A stretch of DNA of 64,000 nucleotides from assembly GCF_030272615.1 (NCBI RefSeq), contig NC_081408.1, positions 60,100,114 to 60,164,113 of the forward strand. Direction: 5' to 3'. The position numbers and the translations under genes were made by a program. Of this stretch, positions 33,560 to 44,888 are shown in pieces. The notes under the pieces were generated by a model, which was not told where the DNA came from, did no database searches, and saw nothing but the letters and a program-made list of their open reading frames with translations. Position 1 is the first letter of the stretch, and each line of letters opens with the position of its first letter. Source of the DNA: Cryptomeria japonica (lineage: Eukaryota; Streptophyta; Pinopsida; Cupressales; Cupressaceae).

Positions 33560-35640
33560 ATGCAAACGGATTTAGGGCCATTGGCGTCAAGGAAGCACTA
33601 GTCGATTGAGGGTGGACGAGTTGGAGATACGAGTTGCGGTAGGATTGCATTTTGTCGACCGATGGCTGAGGATTAGACCACATACTGCCATGATGATCGC
33701 ACTAGTGGAGAGATGGGATAGCAAGACTTGTACTTTCCACCTACCCACTAGAGATCCCAAAGTGACTCTATTAGATGTATGGAGGATCTTGAAGATCCCT
33801 ATTCGTGGTGTCATTCCTAAGTACCATCTAGATGTGGCAGACTTCTACCTTTGAGAGATTTGTGAGTATGAGAAACTACCCATGATGGACAGGAGTTGGA
33901 TGCATCTAGGGAGAGTGATGAGATCCCACAAATTCCTCACCTAGTTCTTGTGAGTTGTGGATTTTTGAGCAGACAAGCGATGCCTGACCTGCGAGGGCAC
34001 GGATTTCCTATTGGATGGAGTCATTGTGTATATTATGTGGTACAAGACTACGCAGAGTATGCTTGGGGAGAAATGATGCTTGCCTAGCTATATCATATTA
34101 TGCACCTTGTTGTATACAGGGATTATGCTAGTCTATCCGCGGAGGTTACCCTTCTACATATATGGGTGTGGGAGCACATTGCAGTGACTCGGCCACTCAG
34201 TGTACAAGGTAGGTGAGCCTGTTGACCCTACATTGACAAATATAGGGGCCTTCTGCACTACACATGGATAGTGGCCATATGGTTTTGGCATCGCATTTTG
34301 ATGAGCTTATGGAGTTTACATGGTGGCCATTTTTGGATTGTGAGAGATGGAGGGGAGACTGACAGCTACATTAGGCAAGCATAGAGATGTGACTTTTTGG
34401 ACAATCTATATACATGATGGAGTATTATGCACCCTATAGGGTAGCTCGATAGTTTGGTTAGGTGCAGGATATAGTAGGAGACATACCACTATAACCCCGG
34501 ACTACTCAAGAGGTGGCGAGATGGGGGCCAATAGTGAGTCCACTGGAGGGGAGGACCAGATTTCTGACAGAAGCCTATCTAGTCTGGGATGAGCAGAGGG
34601 GTGTGGGGGAGGATCTGGGGATGACAATAGGATATAAGAGCTAGTGGGAGGCACACTTGCTAGTACGTCTAACCATTCTTGGAGTTTTGGAGGATGACAA
34701 GTTATAGCTGGTAGTAGATGAGATAGTCAGAGGGGAGGAGGATGCACCTAGAGACAAGGTTTTGGTAGGAGGGGGCAGGGGTTTTGTGAGGCAGTGGAGG
34801 GGAATGATATGAGGGAGAGGGTCAAAGGTGGCCATGCCAGCATAGGTATAGGTGGCAGGAGTGATAGGGCAGGCAGCCTAGGGGAGAGGGTGGACAAGAT
34901 GAGGCAATGTCGATGCAGATTCCTAAGGTACAGGTACATGATGTTGGTGTGGAGGGTGGAGGAGGAGTATCCCAAGTAGATTTTGATAGGATGCTATAAC
35001 AAAGGGATGCTACCAGAGCATGACTACACTTTCTTGAGGATGAGGTATAGATTGAGAGGGCGAGGAGGGAGAGCCTGCAGGCGGAGGTGGAGAGGCTACA
35101 GCGGGAGGTCAGTGATTTGATAGAGAGCCTACAGAGAGCCAGGATGAAGGTGGATGATCTACATAGGAATAATGAGGAGGCAGAGAGGATGTTGGATTAT
35201 GTGAGGACAAGGACCACAATTAGGTATTTTCAGAGTGATTTATGATAGCATGATAAGGATTTGGAGGGACTGCAAGTAAGGGTACACAGAGTAGAGGTAG
35301 ATTTTACTTTCTTGCAGGGGGAGAGGGACGCAAATTTTGGTCCTTGCAGGACTTGGAGAAATGTATTTTGACATGATGTACCAGCATGAGAGGGCAGAGA
35401 GAGAAGGATAGGAGGCTGCATATTATAGAGGATTATACCATGGGGTGGTACCAGTAGATCAAAGAGTAACATCGTACACCAGGAGTGTACACTCCCATAG
35501 GACCCACAACCAGCATCCCACTCAGAGCCAGCAGACAGGTGGATCAGTGGGTTTCAGACCACCTAGGACAAGGGGAGCAGGGGGATCTAGAGGATAAGGA
35601 GGTGATGAGGAGGGAGTTGGGGAGAGTTAGCTCCATTTTG
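33560..35640 (+). pseudogene. A antisense ORF: plant-mobile-domain-like protein with coiled coil
   Basis: On the plus strand, opposite to element A's genes, the sequence reads VGLHFVDRWLRIRPHTAMMIALVERWDSKTCTFHLPTRDPKVTLLDVWRILKIPIRG. ALVERW, TxTFHLP, VTLxDV and LPIRG are the conserved blocks of the plant mobile domain. Further on are Gly/Arg-rich stretches (34800-34870) and a coiled coil, RRESLQAEVERLQREVSDLIESL (about 35065-35230). Many stops, so it is decayed. It lies between integrase and 3' LTR. Antisense ORFs of this kind are known in TAT-lineage elements, and their role is unproven. Confidence 0.7.
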
Positions 35641-36006
35641 ACTTATGTGTTATTTTTTACTCTTCGGGGTAATCATTGTACTATGACTATCATATTCATT
35701 TTTGTGATGTGTGTGTGTGTGTGCATGCATGCACGCATGCGTGCGTGCGTGTGTGTGTGTGTACTTAATTATGGACATTATTTATTATTCCATGATGTGA
35801 TGCATTGATGATTATTATGGATGTATTGTGTTGACCTATTTGTGATGCAGGATGGATGTTTATATATGTTCATACTTATGATGTGTTACTAACATGTTGA
35901 TGGATGTGGGATGGATATGCATGCATGTTCTTATGATATGTCACTAACCCTTTTGATGGATGCAGGATGGTTGACTATGTGGATGCACGTGTTTTTGAGA
36001 TTTTAT

Positions 36007-36069
<63 letters not shown>

Positions 36070-37600
36070 GTATGTATGATGTATTATTTTGGGATTTTTC
36101 TAATGATTTGAGAATGCATAATGTGATTTAATGGATTAATCTAAAATGGATATGCAATGCAATCTATAATAAAATGAACATTTATACTTATAAAGTGTGA
36201 ATTGTAAAAAAATTTGGATGCAAACTAGGCGATAGGCACACCGTACAAAATAAAAATGAATAATACAACAAAATTTAGAATGTTCACTAAATGATGGATT
36301 AACATAACAAAAATATGAGATGTAACCTAAATGATGAAAGATGAAATATTAATGCAATGGATAAAAATGAGTAATGCACCTATATGAATAATGCAAAATT
36401 TATTTGTGAATATGCCAATCATAATACAATGACATTAGATAAGATAGAAGAATAGGAGGAGGAAAATTGAAGACTCCACGGGGATGTTGTATGAGAATAA
36501 TTTTGAGGACTTGATAAAAATGCAAGATGGAAATGATGGGGGGGGGATTGTGCGCAAAAGATGTGGAGAGCCAACCTAGTTTAATGTTGCCCTAGGTAAC
36601 CTGCACCACTTATTATAGGAACTAGGATGCCATGAGAAACCCAAGGCATGGACTGACTCGTAGACAAGTGAGAATTCCCTACACACAGCTATGCAAGTGT
36701 TGAGGAACACTGATACAAAGTTGTGGTTACGTGCAAGGAAACCTCAAACACATAGATATCCATTGTACATGACAAGGTAAGTGGTGAGAAACACTGGTAC
36801 CAGGTCACCAATTCATACAAGGGAGATCCAAAACATGTCATACCATGAAAAATACCCCAATGTACTCCCAATGTAAACATACCAGGATATGGAAGATCCG
36901 GGTAGTCATAGATAGGAGCAATCATAGGGAAAAAGATGCAAGTCGAAAATGAAAAATCCAAGAAATCAAACAAGTCACTCACACATGACCAACTAACGCC
37001 TCTTGCCAAGAGTAGGATTAGGATAGAAGATTAAACTATCAGGTGAGGGAAAGATTCATCCCAAAGGCAAAGGATAATGTGGATAAGACTGACTAGGCAA
37101 TTGAACAGATGACCATGAGGACTAACCTGCAAACGTAGGACTAACATCAAGACTTGATGAATCTCTCATGGAGGCACAAGCTCATGAGATGAGGGAAAAG
37201 ATCAGTTTGGTGGGATAAAGCTTAGTTTGATGGGGTAAAAGCTCAGTTTAATGGGCAGATCATTGTTCATGATTCAGGAAAAGACTCATCATCATGCAAG
37301 TGATCATTATGTCGGGTATAGGTCAGTAGGCAGATTATGAATGTTATGGTAGAAGGATCAGATGTTAGTGAACATGGATATCTGATGAGTAGGTGATGGA
37401 GAGCGAATCTGACCTAATAGACAATGGATCTAGATTATTTACCTTGATGCCTGCATGCAGGTTTTCACCAAGGTACTTTCCCATAGTGCCCTAGAGTGGT
37501 TTTCACTAATGGACAATTATTTTTCTTTACTTTTTTGTCTTTTTCATTTTCTTGTATTTTTCTTGATTTTTTAATTTTTTTGAGTTTTTGAGATTTTAAG
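35641..37600 (-). other. A spacer between integrase and antisense ORF, with simple repeats
   Basis: No supported gene. It contains a (TG)n/(GCAT)n tract (35702-35762) and a (TA)n tract with TGTATA interruptions (36010-36078). The rest is AT-rich noncoding sequence. Confidence 0.6.
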
Positions 37601-38716
37601 ACAATTGGTGACCTTCTAAGGACTAGGCATAGAATCTCTTCAGGTGCATGATGTTCATCTGCTCATCTAAGGGATCTCCTTCAAGAGTATCCAACTGATA
37701 TGCCCCTAACCCATACTTTGTTGTGATCACATAGGGTCCAAGCCAATTGGGCTTGAACTTGCCTTTTGTCTCTCGTTCTTAAACGTTAATTTGATTTTCC
37801 ATAAGGAGAAGATCACCAACTTGAACTCTCAGGTTTTGAATTTCTTGTTGTAGTTCAAGCATAAGCAATTCTGATATACCTAGAGATGGTTTAAGGCCTT
37901 GAGGCGCCTTACATCCAGCAATTCTAACTCTTGCAGCCCAGCAACTTTGTATTCCTCATTTGGGAGGATGTTCTGCAATGACACCCTTCGGGAGGGGATC
38001 TCGATCTCAAGAGGGAGAATAGCTTCAAAGCCAAAGACAAGGGAATATGGAGTGGTTCTTGTAGGTGTGCGGATGGAGGTGCAGTAAGCCCACAGAGCAG
38101 GATGGAGTTGGAGGTGTCAGTCATGGCCAGCTTCATTGACTATCTTTTTAAGAATTTTGATTAAGGTCTTATTAGAGACCTCAACTTGACTGTTACCTTG
38201 CGGGTAATAGGGGTGGAGAAGTGGTGTTGGATATCAAACTTTTGATAGAGCTCTTTAACATCTTGATTTTTCAAAGGTCTGAAATTATTTGTTATGATAA
38301 CTTTGGGGATTCCATATTGGCAAATCAAATAATTCAAAATGAATTTAGAGATCTGTTTACCAGTGGTGAAGGTGAGAGGGATGGTCTCCACCCACTTGGT
38401 AAAGTATTCAGTGGTGGTGATGATTAATTTGTGACCATTGGAGGATGCAAGGTGGATTTTCCCAATGAGATCGAGCCCCCATTGTGATAAGGGCCAAGGT
38501 GTGATAAAAGCTTGCAGATCTTGTGATGGAGCATGGATCTTGTCACCATGTTTCTTGGAAGGGATACATTTCTTCACATAATTGTATACATCTATATCCA
38601 TTGTAGGCCAATAGTATCTCGTTCGTAAGATTTTCTTAGCCAAAGTGAGACCAGTTGAGTTTGCCTCATAGATACCTTCGTGCACTTCACATAGTGCCCA
38701 TTCAGCCTCTTGTTTG
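37600..38716 (-). pseudogene. A integrase (Ty3/gypsy)
   Basis: The minus strand reads ALCEVHEGIYEANSTG, KKILRTRYYWPTMDIDVYNYVKKC, then PLSQWGLDLIGKIH, KLIITTTEYFTKWVE, CQYGIPKVII and KNQDVKELYQKF. The zinc finger has lost its second His (EANSTG for GAHxxG) and its last Cys (CIPS). The first catalytic Asp (GLDLIG) is present, the second is Asn (TNN for DNG), and the Glu block (QGNSQVEVSNK) is in another frame after a one-base deletion near 38205. The C-terminal part (LVFGFEAILPLEIEIPS) follows with further stops. N2 has cut off the N-terminal end at 38716. Confidence 0.85.
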
Positions 38717-39538
38717 TGTTGGCATATGGACACTCCAATGAGACATTGTGTGTGATTGAAGGTTTTGTCATTGATGGAAACCTTGCAATCCTATGGCACC
38801 GGCAAGACATTCTACCGGAAAAGCATTATTCAAGCAAGATAGTGCATCGGCATCAACAAAACCACTTTACACTAGCACAGGCACCGACATAGAAGAAAAG
38901 ATGTATACCGGCACAAACGCCGACAGAATTTTTAATATGTAATATTTTGATTATTATTGCAAGCCGACTTCACAAATTGTAAAATGACTCTTGTATATAA
39001 AGGAGATCATTATAGACATTTGTAGGGATAGGTAAGCGAGCATAAAGAAAATTATTAGATAGACCTAATGTGCGAATTATAAGTCAAGGGTATATGTAAA
39101 GAACAGAGCAAGAACCGGTACTGAATCTGGCATTGAAGATGCTATTATAAAGCAGTACAGAATATTGGATTAGCATAATCCTCATTGTAAGTCAGTGTGA
39201 CTTCTCACTGAGCAGTGTGCTCTAAGCAGTTGGCCTTCCTGCATGTGTAGGCCCCTATTGTAAGTAATATTCTCTTATTGGCTAGTAAGTGAATATTGTG
39301 TGTCACAAATCCCACTAATGTTTTTCCCACACCCGGTTTCCTCGTTAAACATCTTGTGTTATGGTGTTCTTTTCATGTGGATGTTTTTTATTCTGTTTAT
39401 TACATGAATTCTTGCATATCGGTACACTGTTACTTTATGTTCTGCATGTTTTGTCTTAAGAAAATTTTAATACCAGTCAGATACTAATTCACCCCCCCCC
39501 CCCCCCCCCCCCTCTCAGTATTTGTGGGAATCCTAACA
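38717..39538 (+). repeat. N2 5' LTR
   Basis: 822 bases. Longer than the N1 LTRs mainly because its terminal C-run has 21 C (39492-39512) against 9 and 7. TATA-like TATATAA at 38994-39000. Confidence 0.85.
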
Positions 39539-39599
39539 ATTGGTATCAAAGCCTGGTCCTCTATTTTCAGTAGCCTAACAGCTTGAGGAAGAAAAAAAA

Positions 39600-40708
39600 A
39601 TGAAAAATCTAATGAAGCAACTTGAAGGAGCTCTTACTGGCTATGATGCAGAGAAGTCAAAAAATATCAAATTAGAAGATGATTTAAAAGTAGCTCAGGA
39701 TATCATTCAGGCACTTCAAGAAAATCTTACTGTTACAAGAAATAAGAGAAGAGAACTTTGTGAAAAATTGCAAAATGAGAATGATGAAAAGGAATCACTT
39801 AATGATATGATAAGCAAGTTGAAACAAGAGATCATGACAACAAAAAATGAAATGCAGGATATGACTATGAGATTTTGCAACGAGATTGAGGATAGAAAGA
39901 AGAATGAAGAAGAATTGACTAGAAGACTAAGTGATGCAGCAAATGAGAACACAAGACTTAGCTGTGAAAATGACATGTTGAAGACAGATCAGATGCATAC
40001 TCAGAATGACTCAAATGAACTAATGAGACAAAAAGAAATCTTGGAAAGGGAATTGGAAACTGCAAATCAACACAAAGAAAAATTCAAGAAAAGCTTAGAA
40101 GAACTTGGTACCTTATTGAAGAATCAAAAACCCAAAGGTGACACTTTTGGAATTGGATTTGAAGTAGACCTCCTAATTCTTATAAATTCAATGGAAAATG
40201 CTTTAACTGTAATAAATATGGTCATAGGGCAAACAAATGTAGATCTAGGAATTATCAGAATATCAATCCTCCCACTGGTCAATGCTCCAAATGCAACAAA
40301 GTTGGTCATAACTCTGAAAACTACATAATGAATGTAAGATGTTATGTTTGTGGAAGATTTGGACATTTATCAAATCAATGCAGAACACAAACCGGCATAG
40401 GTTATGGGAAAGCTATTCAAAAAAATAATGTAACTTGTTATGCATGTAACAAGATTGGTCATATTGCTAAATTTTGTAGAAGTAAAGGTATACCGGTAGA
40501 CAACAAAAGTACTACCTTGAAAGGTAAAGAAAATTTTGAAGAGGTTAAGCAAGAATTCTCAAAGCAATGGATTAGAAAACTTGATCTAAATATTGGGAAT
40601 ACTCCTCCACCGGTAGAACCAACAAATGCTCCACCAGCAGGACAATGTGATGCTCCACTAGTAGGATAGAGCAGTGCTCCACCGACAGGAAGTTCTTCAT
40701 CTAATTGA
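39600..40708 (+). pseudogene. N2 ORF1: gag-like coiled-coil and CCHC protein
   Basis: Begins MKNLMKQLEGAL at 39600 and keeps the coiled-coil frame where N1 has a one-base deletion. A deletion of roughly 65 bases near 40168 then puts the zinc-knuckle part in another frame. Knuckles 1, 3 and 4 are intact (the fourth as CYACNKIGHIAKFC) and the second has lost its last Cys to Tyr. The shared TAG near the end (GTAGGATAGAGC) is present in both copies and may be ancestral. Confidence 0.75.
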
Positions 40709-41010
40709 AGAAAATTATCTTGAGAATTTGGCAATCTAATGACACATGTGCTATTATTCCATCGGTTAGAGAAAAGAAGTTGAAAATCACTTATTACCGG
40801 CAAATAAAGTTAAGTGAATACATTATTGGCAAGCAATTAATGTGGTAGGTAGCGAAAAAGACTTTATAAAATAAGGTTTTGGCTCCATTTCATTTCACCG
40901 TGATTTCAAACTTTCAGGGAGCGTGAAGATTTCTGAGCTAAGGCATTTTGAGCAAAAAGAAAGCACACTCCAAGCAATCATTCATCCAAGATAGAAAAAG
41001 GTATTTTATC

Positions 41011-41567
41011 ATGGCATCCACCTCTGCAATTGAATACATAGTGAACCCTATTGTTGTGGAAGTAATTAAAAGACCTAGGCCCGTATTTCAGTTGGTCCCC
41101 AAAATAGCAAAGAAAGATGATACCTTAGGTGCATTCTCTCAAATCCCTAAAGGTGTTGTATATGCTGAAGACCCTAGAATATATATTCACTGCAATATTG
41201 AAGAGCTAGGAGATGAGGAAATCAAAACCATGTACAAAATCGAGATATGTGATGATATCGACAATATCAAAGCTGAACACAAAATCATTGAAACCCTAGG
41301 ATTCGTAGAAATCCTTAGTATTCTTGAATTTCCTAAGGATGTGATTAGGATAGTATTAAGCAGAGTTCATGTAGAATTTTTCTAGTTAGATACAATTCAT
41401 AAGATCACCAAGCAAGCGGTAAAGGCTATCATAGGGTTACCAGCAACCGGTAAAAGACCAGATAAAAACAAGAAAGTTTCAAATGATTTAGTCATTGATC
41501 TAACAAGTGCAACATCTAATAAAAGATCTTTAAGGGTTAATGATGTAAAGGATACAAATGTGGTTTG
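41011..41567 (+). pseudogene. N2 ORF2, 5' fragment
   Basis: Starts MASTSAIEYIVNP and follows N1 ORF2 for about 185 codons. TAG at 41383-41385 stands where N1 has TGG. Cut at 41567 by the junction with element B leader sequence. Confidence 0.8.
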
Positions 41568-42519
41568 GCTTTTTGGTCACCAAGTTATGGGGAGAGCATA
41601 TACCTTCCACTTTCGAGACAAGGCAATCAAGTTGTTCTTTTTAGCCTTCAAGACAATGATTTGCTAACTTCTATTTGGAGATGTTGCTCCAACAAGCATG
41701 ATGTTCTTTTTAACCTTTCATAGCAAAGTGTGTATTTCCAAAACTTTTGTAAAACAAGCCTAGTCAACAAAAGTAAATCGTGATGTTTGGTCAACAAAAT
41801 TAAAGTCGATAGGGGAAAACTTCCCTCTTTGCCTTGCACAAAATGAAGATGAGGTTCTTTTACCTTGCAAAATGAAGTGAATCCTTTTAAACACCAAAGG
41901 ATGGTGAGGCTCATTTTAAAACTTTTGCCAAAGTAAAGATTGTTTGTCTTGTTCTTTTTAGAGCTTCCAAAATGAAGTGTTTTTCCTCTAATCTTGCAAG
42001 AATGAAAGGTTTGTTTTGTTGTTCTTTTTACCATGCAATAAAGAAAAGATGAAGTTTCTTTTAAAACACCAAAAAGGAAGGCATGAAGTTCATTTTATGC
42101 ATCCAAATGAAATGATGAGGTTTATTTTAACTTGTGCAAAAAATGAGAGTGAGTTCTTTTTTTAACCAATTTTTGTTGAAAGAAAGTAAAAAAAAAGACT
42201 TAAACCCTCTAAACTAACTCCTTCCCCTGCACAAAAAATATTAGAACCTGCACACAATCAGTGATCAAATGTTAGTGTGGGCTTACACAAGCCTAAATTC
42301 TGATCTTGGTTACAAATTTTACAATCCTGAGCTTGAAATGCCCTGAAATTTGACTAAGTCTGAAATTTGGAAGATCTTCCAAAAACTAGATTTTGCATTA
42401 CAACTCCTAGAGGTCTGAAATCCCTCTCAAACATCCTGAAAGCATATATGGAATATAACTTAAAGTATAAGAAAGAGAAAAGGTAAGAGGAAATGTCACT
42501 TATACTTAAATGTTATATT

Positions 42520-42842
42520 CCCGATGCGCTATTCTATTTTTCTTCTGCGTCGAGACCTACAGAAAAATATTAGTGAAAGTCACGCGCTAAAGAAAGGACT
42601 CCACGCGCTAGAGTATAGTTCCCACGCGCTAAACAGTGGATTGGATGCGCTACTATGTTTACCGGATGCGCTAAACAGTGTTTTTCCCACGTCGAAACCT
42701 ACAGGAAAAATTTTTAAAATAATATCATGCGCTAAGAAAAGGTCTTCACGCGCTAAAGCAGAGAGCCCACGCGCTAAACAGTAGGCTAGAAGCGCTAAAC
42801 TGTTAGGCGGATGCGCTAATACATGCTTTCAACGCGCTGATT
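42520..42842 (-). repeat. B leader: (A/T)GCGCTA(A) repeat cluster
   Basis: About twelve copies of CACGCGCTAAA or GATGCGCTAAA at roughly 20-base spacing, in two groups separated by a CACGTCGAAACCTACAG spacer that also occurs, with one base changed, before the first group. Some contain CGCG in an otherwise CpG-poor region. On B's sense strand they read TTTAGCGCGTG. Confidence 0.8.
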
Positions 42843-42905
42843 CTTGTTTCCCGTGGACTTGCAAAAGTGATCAATTTCAAAAACCGATGTGTTATTGGGG
42901 GTCGT

Positions 42906-42923
42906 GCCCCACAGTGGGTGCCA
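42906..42923 (-). other. B primer-binding site
   Basis: The minus strand reads TGGCACCCACTGTGGGGC four bases inside the LTR end. This is a close variant of the TGGCGCCCACCGTGGGGC-type PBS common in plant gypsy elements and shows that B's LTR is a minus-strand 5' LTR. Confidence 0.75.
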
Positions 42924-42927
42924 GAAA

Positions 42928-44388
42928 TGTATGCGGGAAAAGTGGGTGAATAAAACTAAATATGTGAAAATTACAATAAATACCAATCCACACACACACA
43001 AAGGACTTCTTGATGCAAGCTATGGAGTAACGTAGTGTTACTCAGCTTCCCAAGGAGGGTCCCATGGTTCTCTATCTCACAATGTCCCTCAAACCAACGT
43101 TTTTGCTCTCAGATTACTGAGCAAAATGGTTTAGGGATGGCAAATATGAGAACGAGAGATGTTTTTAATTGATTTTAGTATGAGATGGATGTTAAGCTAT
43201 GTATGATGCTAGAAATGCAATAAACTAAATGATAAGATGACAAGGTTAGTATGAATACTATCCTAACATACTATATTTAGTCTATGATTGAACTAAAATG
43301 ATAAATAAAGTAATCTAAGCATGCATATTAGTCTAATTTATGATCTAAGAGAGGCTAAATGATGAGCATATAGATGATATGAAAGCTTGAAAGAATTTGA
43401 GCATAAGTATGATGCTTCAAATTTGAAAGATGATTGTTAAAAATGGAGGAATGAGAGCTCTATTTATAGCACAAACAGGGCAATGGATGGTCAAGATTGA
43501 AAGGTTTAATCAAGGGCCAAGTTTGAAAGTTGGGAATCCATGTGCACAATTTGCACCAATGAAATGGTGACAAATGTCCACACAGGATTGGGTTGAAAGA
43601 AGAGGTTGGAGGCATTAAAGGTCTGAGGAGACCTCATGGTTATCTAAAGGCTAAGGGTCAAGTCTAAGTTAGGTTTACCCACTGAATTAGGATCTAATCC
43701 AAAGATAAACCTTTGTGCAAATAATTAAGAGATAATCATGGTCAAAGCATTAATGACCTGATGAGACCCTTGGGTTGGATAGAGGTTGAGTCAAAACAAA
43801 TGTTTTAACCATGTGGGAGGGTTTGAAATAACCATCAATGGTTATTGGAGACTTTGGGGATTAAGTGGTTGAGGGTTGGAAGCCTTCAATGGTTTTCAAA
43901 GACTTTGGGAGTTTTGGTGGTTGAAGGTTGAAAACCTTCAATGGTTATCCAAGACTTTGGGCCATTTGAGAAGTGACCTCCCTTTGCTTAGGGATGTGAC
44001 AAAGTGTAGAGGGGGTTTAGGTTAATTAGAATTGGTTAGAAGATTCTAGAAGGGATTAGGAAGGGGTTTGGGTTTTTGCAAGTGGATGGGGAGGATAATA
44101 GGATTTAATTGAATTATTTGATTTTCATTCAATTTGGTTGTAATTAAATAAATTTGATTTATTCAATTTAGGATAACTTTTTAATTAAATTTGAATTTAA
44201 TTAAAAGTGGCTAGGGGAATTTAATTGAATAAAATGATTTATTCATTAAATGGTATAGTGAATTTAATTAAGTGATTTACTTAATTAAATAGAAGAATTT
44301 GGATAATTTAATTAAATTGGATTTAATTAAATAGGGAAACGAACATAAAATATTCATTTAGGAATATGGTCATTTTTATACGTCTACA
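42928..44388 (-). repeat. B 5' LTR
   Basis: 1461 bases, starting TGTAGACGTATAAAA and ending CCCGCATACA on the minus strand. AT-rich TTTAATTAA runs near its start resemble LTRs A and C. Inserted in A's RT; its partner LTR is absent from the window. Confidence 0.75.
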
Positions 44389-44880
44389 GAAATTATTATA
44401 ATTGCTCGTTGGTATGTAGCTCTGACATTCTTGAGACCAAAAGGCATGACTTGATAACAAAAGGTGCCCCATGGTGTTAAGAATTTTGTTTTGTGTTGGT
44501 CTTCCTCTGTGATCCTAATATGATTGTATCTAGAAAATCCATCCATAAGTGATAACATTTCATGTCCCACTGTGAGGTCTATTATCATGTCTATGTTAGG
44601 GAGCGGGAAATCATCCTTAGGGAAGGCTTTATTCAAATCTCGAAAATCTATGCAAATGCAGATGCCCCCCATAGGTTTTCCAATAGGTACAATGTTGGAC
44701 ACCCATTTGGGATAATCTATTGGTTTTATGAATCCAGCATCCAACATCTTTTCAAGTTCTTCCTTGATGAGGAGTGCAATGTGTGGGTGCATCTTGCGTA
44801 ACTTTTTCTTTACTAGTTTTGCATCTGGACGAACAACAATATTATGAACTAGCAAGTCGAGATCTAGGCCTGGCATGTTA
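44389..44880 (-). pseudogene. A reverse transcriptase, N-terminal part only
   Basis: The minus strand reads MHPHIALLIKEELEKMLDAGFIKPIDYPKWVSNIVPIGK, CIDFRDLNKAFPKDDFPLPNID, LSLMDGFSRYNHI, TKFLTPWGTFCYQVMPFGLKNVRATYQRA. These are RT blocks of Ty3/gypsy elements up to and including the first catalytic Asp (LMDGFS). The frame is cut by LTR B before the YVDD block, so the catalytic pair and RNase H are missing from the window. Confidence 0.9.
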
Positions 44881-44888
44881 GCGTAGAA

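Larger units (their letters stand above)
38717..41567 (+). mobile_element. N2: second N element, truncated at its 3' side
   Basis: 5' LTR 38717-39538, PBS TGGTATCAAAGCC, ORF1 (39600-40708) and the first part of ORF2 (41011-41567), collinear with N1. At 41567/41568 homology to N1 stops inside ORF2 (after ...GATACAAATGTG). Inserted in A's integrase; the base run before it is GTTTG, but the right-hand duplication is lost with the deletion. Confidence 0.9.
41568..42927 (-). other. B: leader (5' untranslated region) of a Ty3/gypsy element, truncated
   Basis: On the minus strand this follows B's 5' LTR and PBS. The part nearest the PBS holds a dozen GCGCTA-type repeats (42524-42840). The distal part (41640-42170) has loose repeats of TTCTTTTTA...CTTGCAAAATGAAG. 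No gag start or coding block is reached before the junction with N2 at 41567/41568. Confidence 0.65.

Noticed and set aside
35485-36111. Frames over TG/GCAT and TA repeats at 35.5-36.1 kb
   Set aside because: They are simple repeats read in frame, with no conserved residues.
42524-42784. 86-codon frame with repeated HALK/DALN words as a repeat protein
   Set aside because: The protein repeat is a by-product of the GCGCTA DNA repeat. The frame has no continuation and lies antisense in B's leader.
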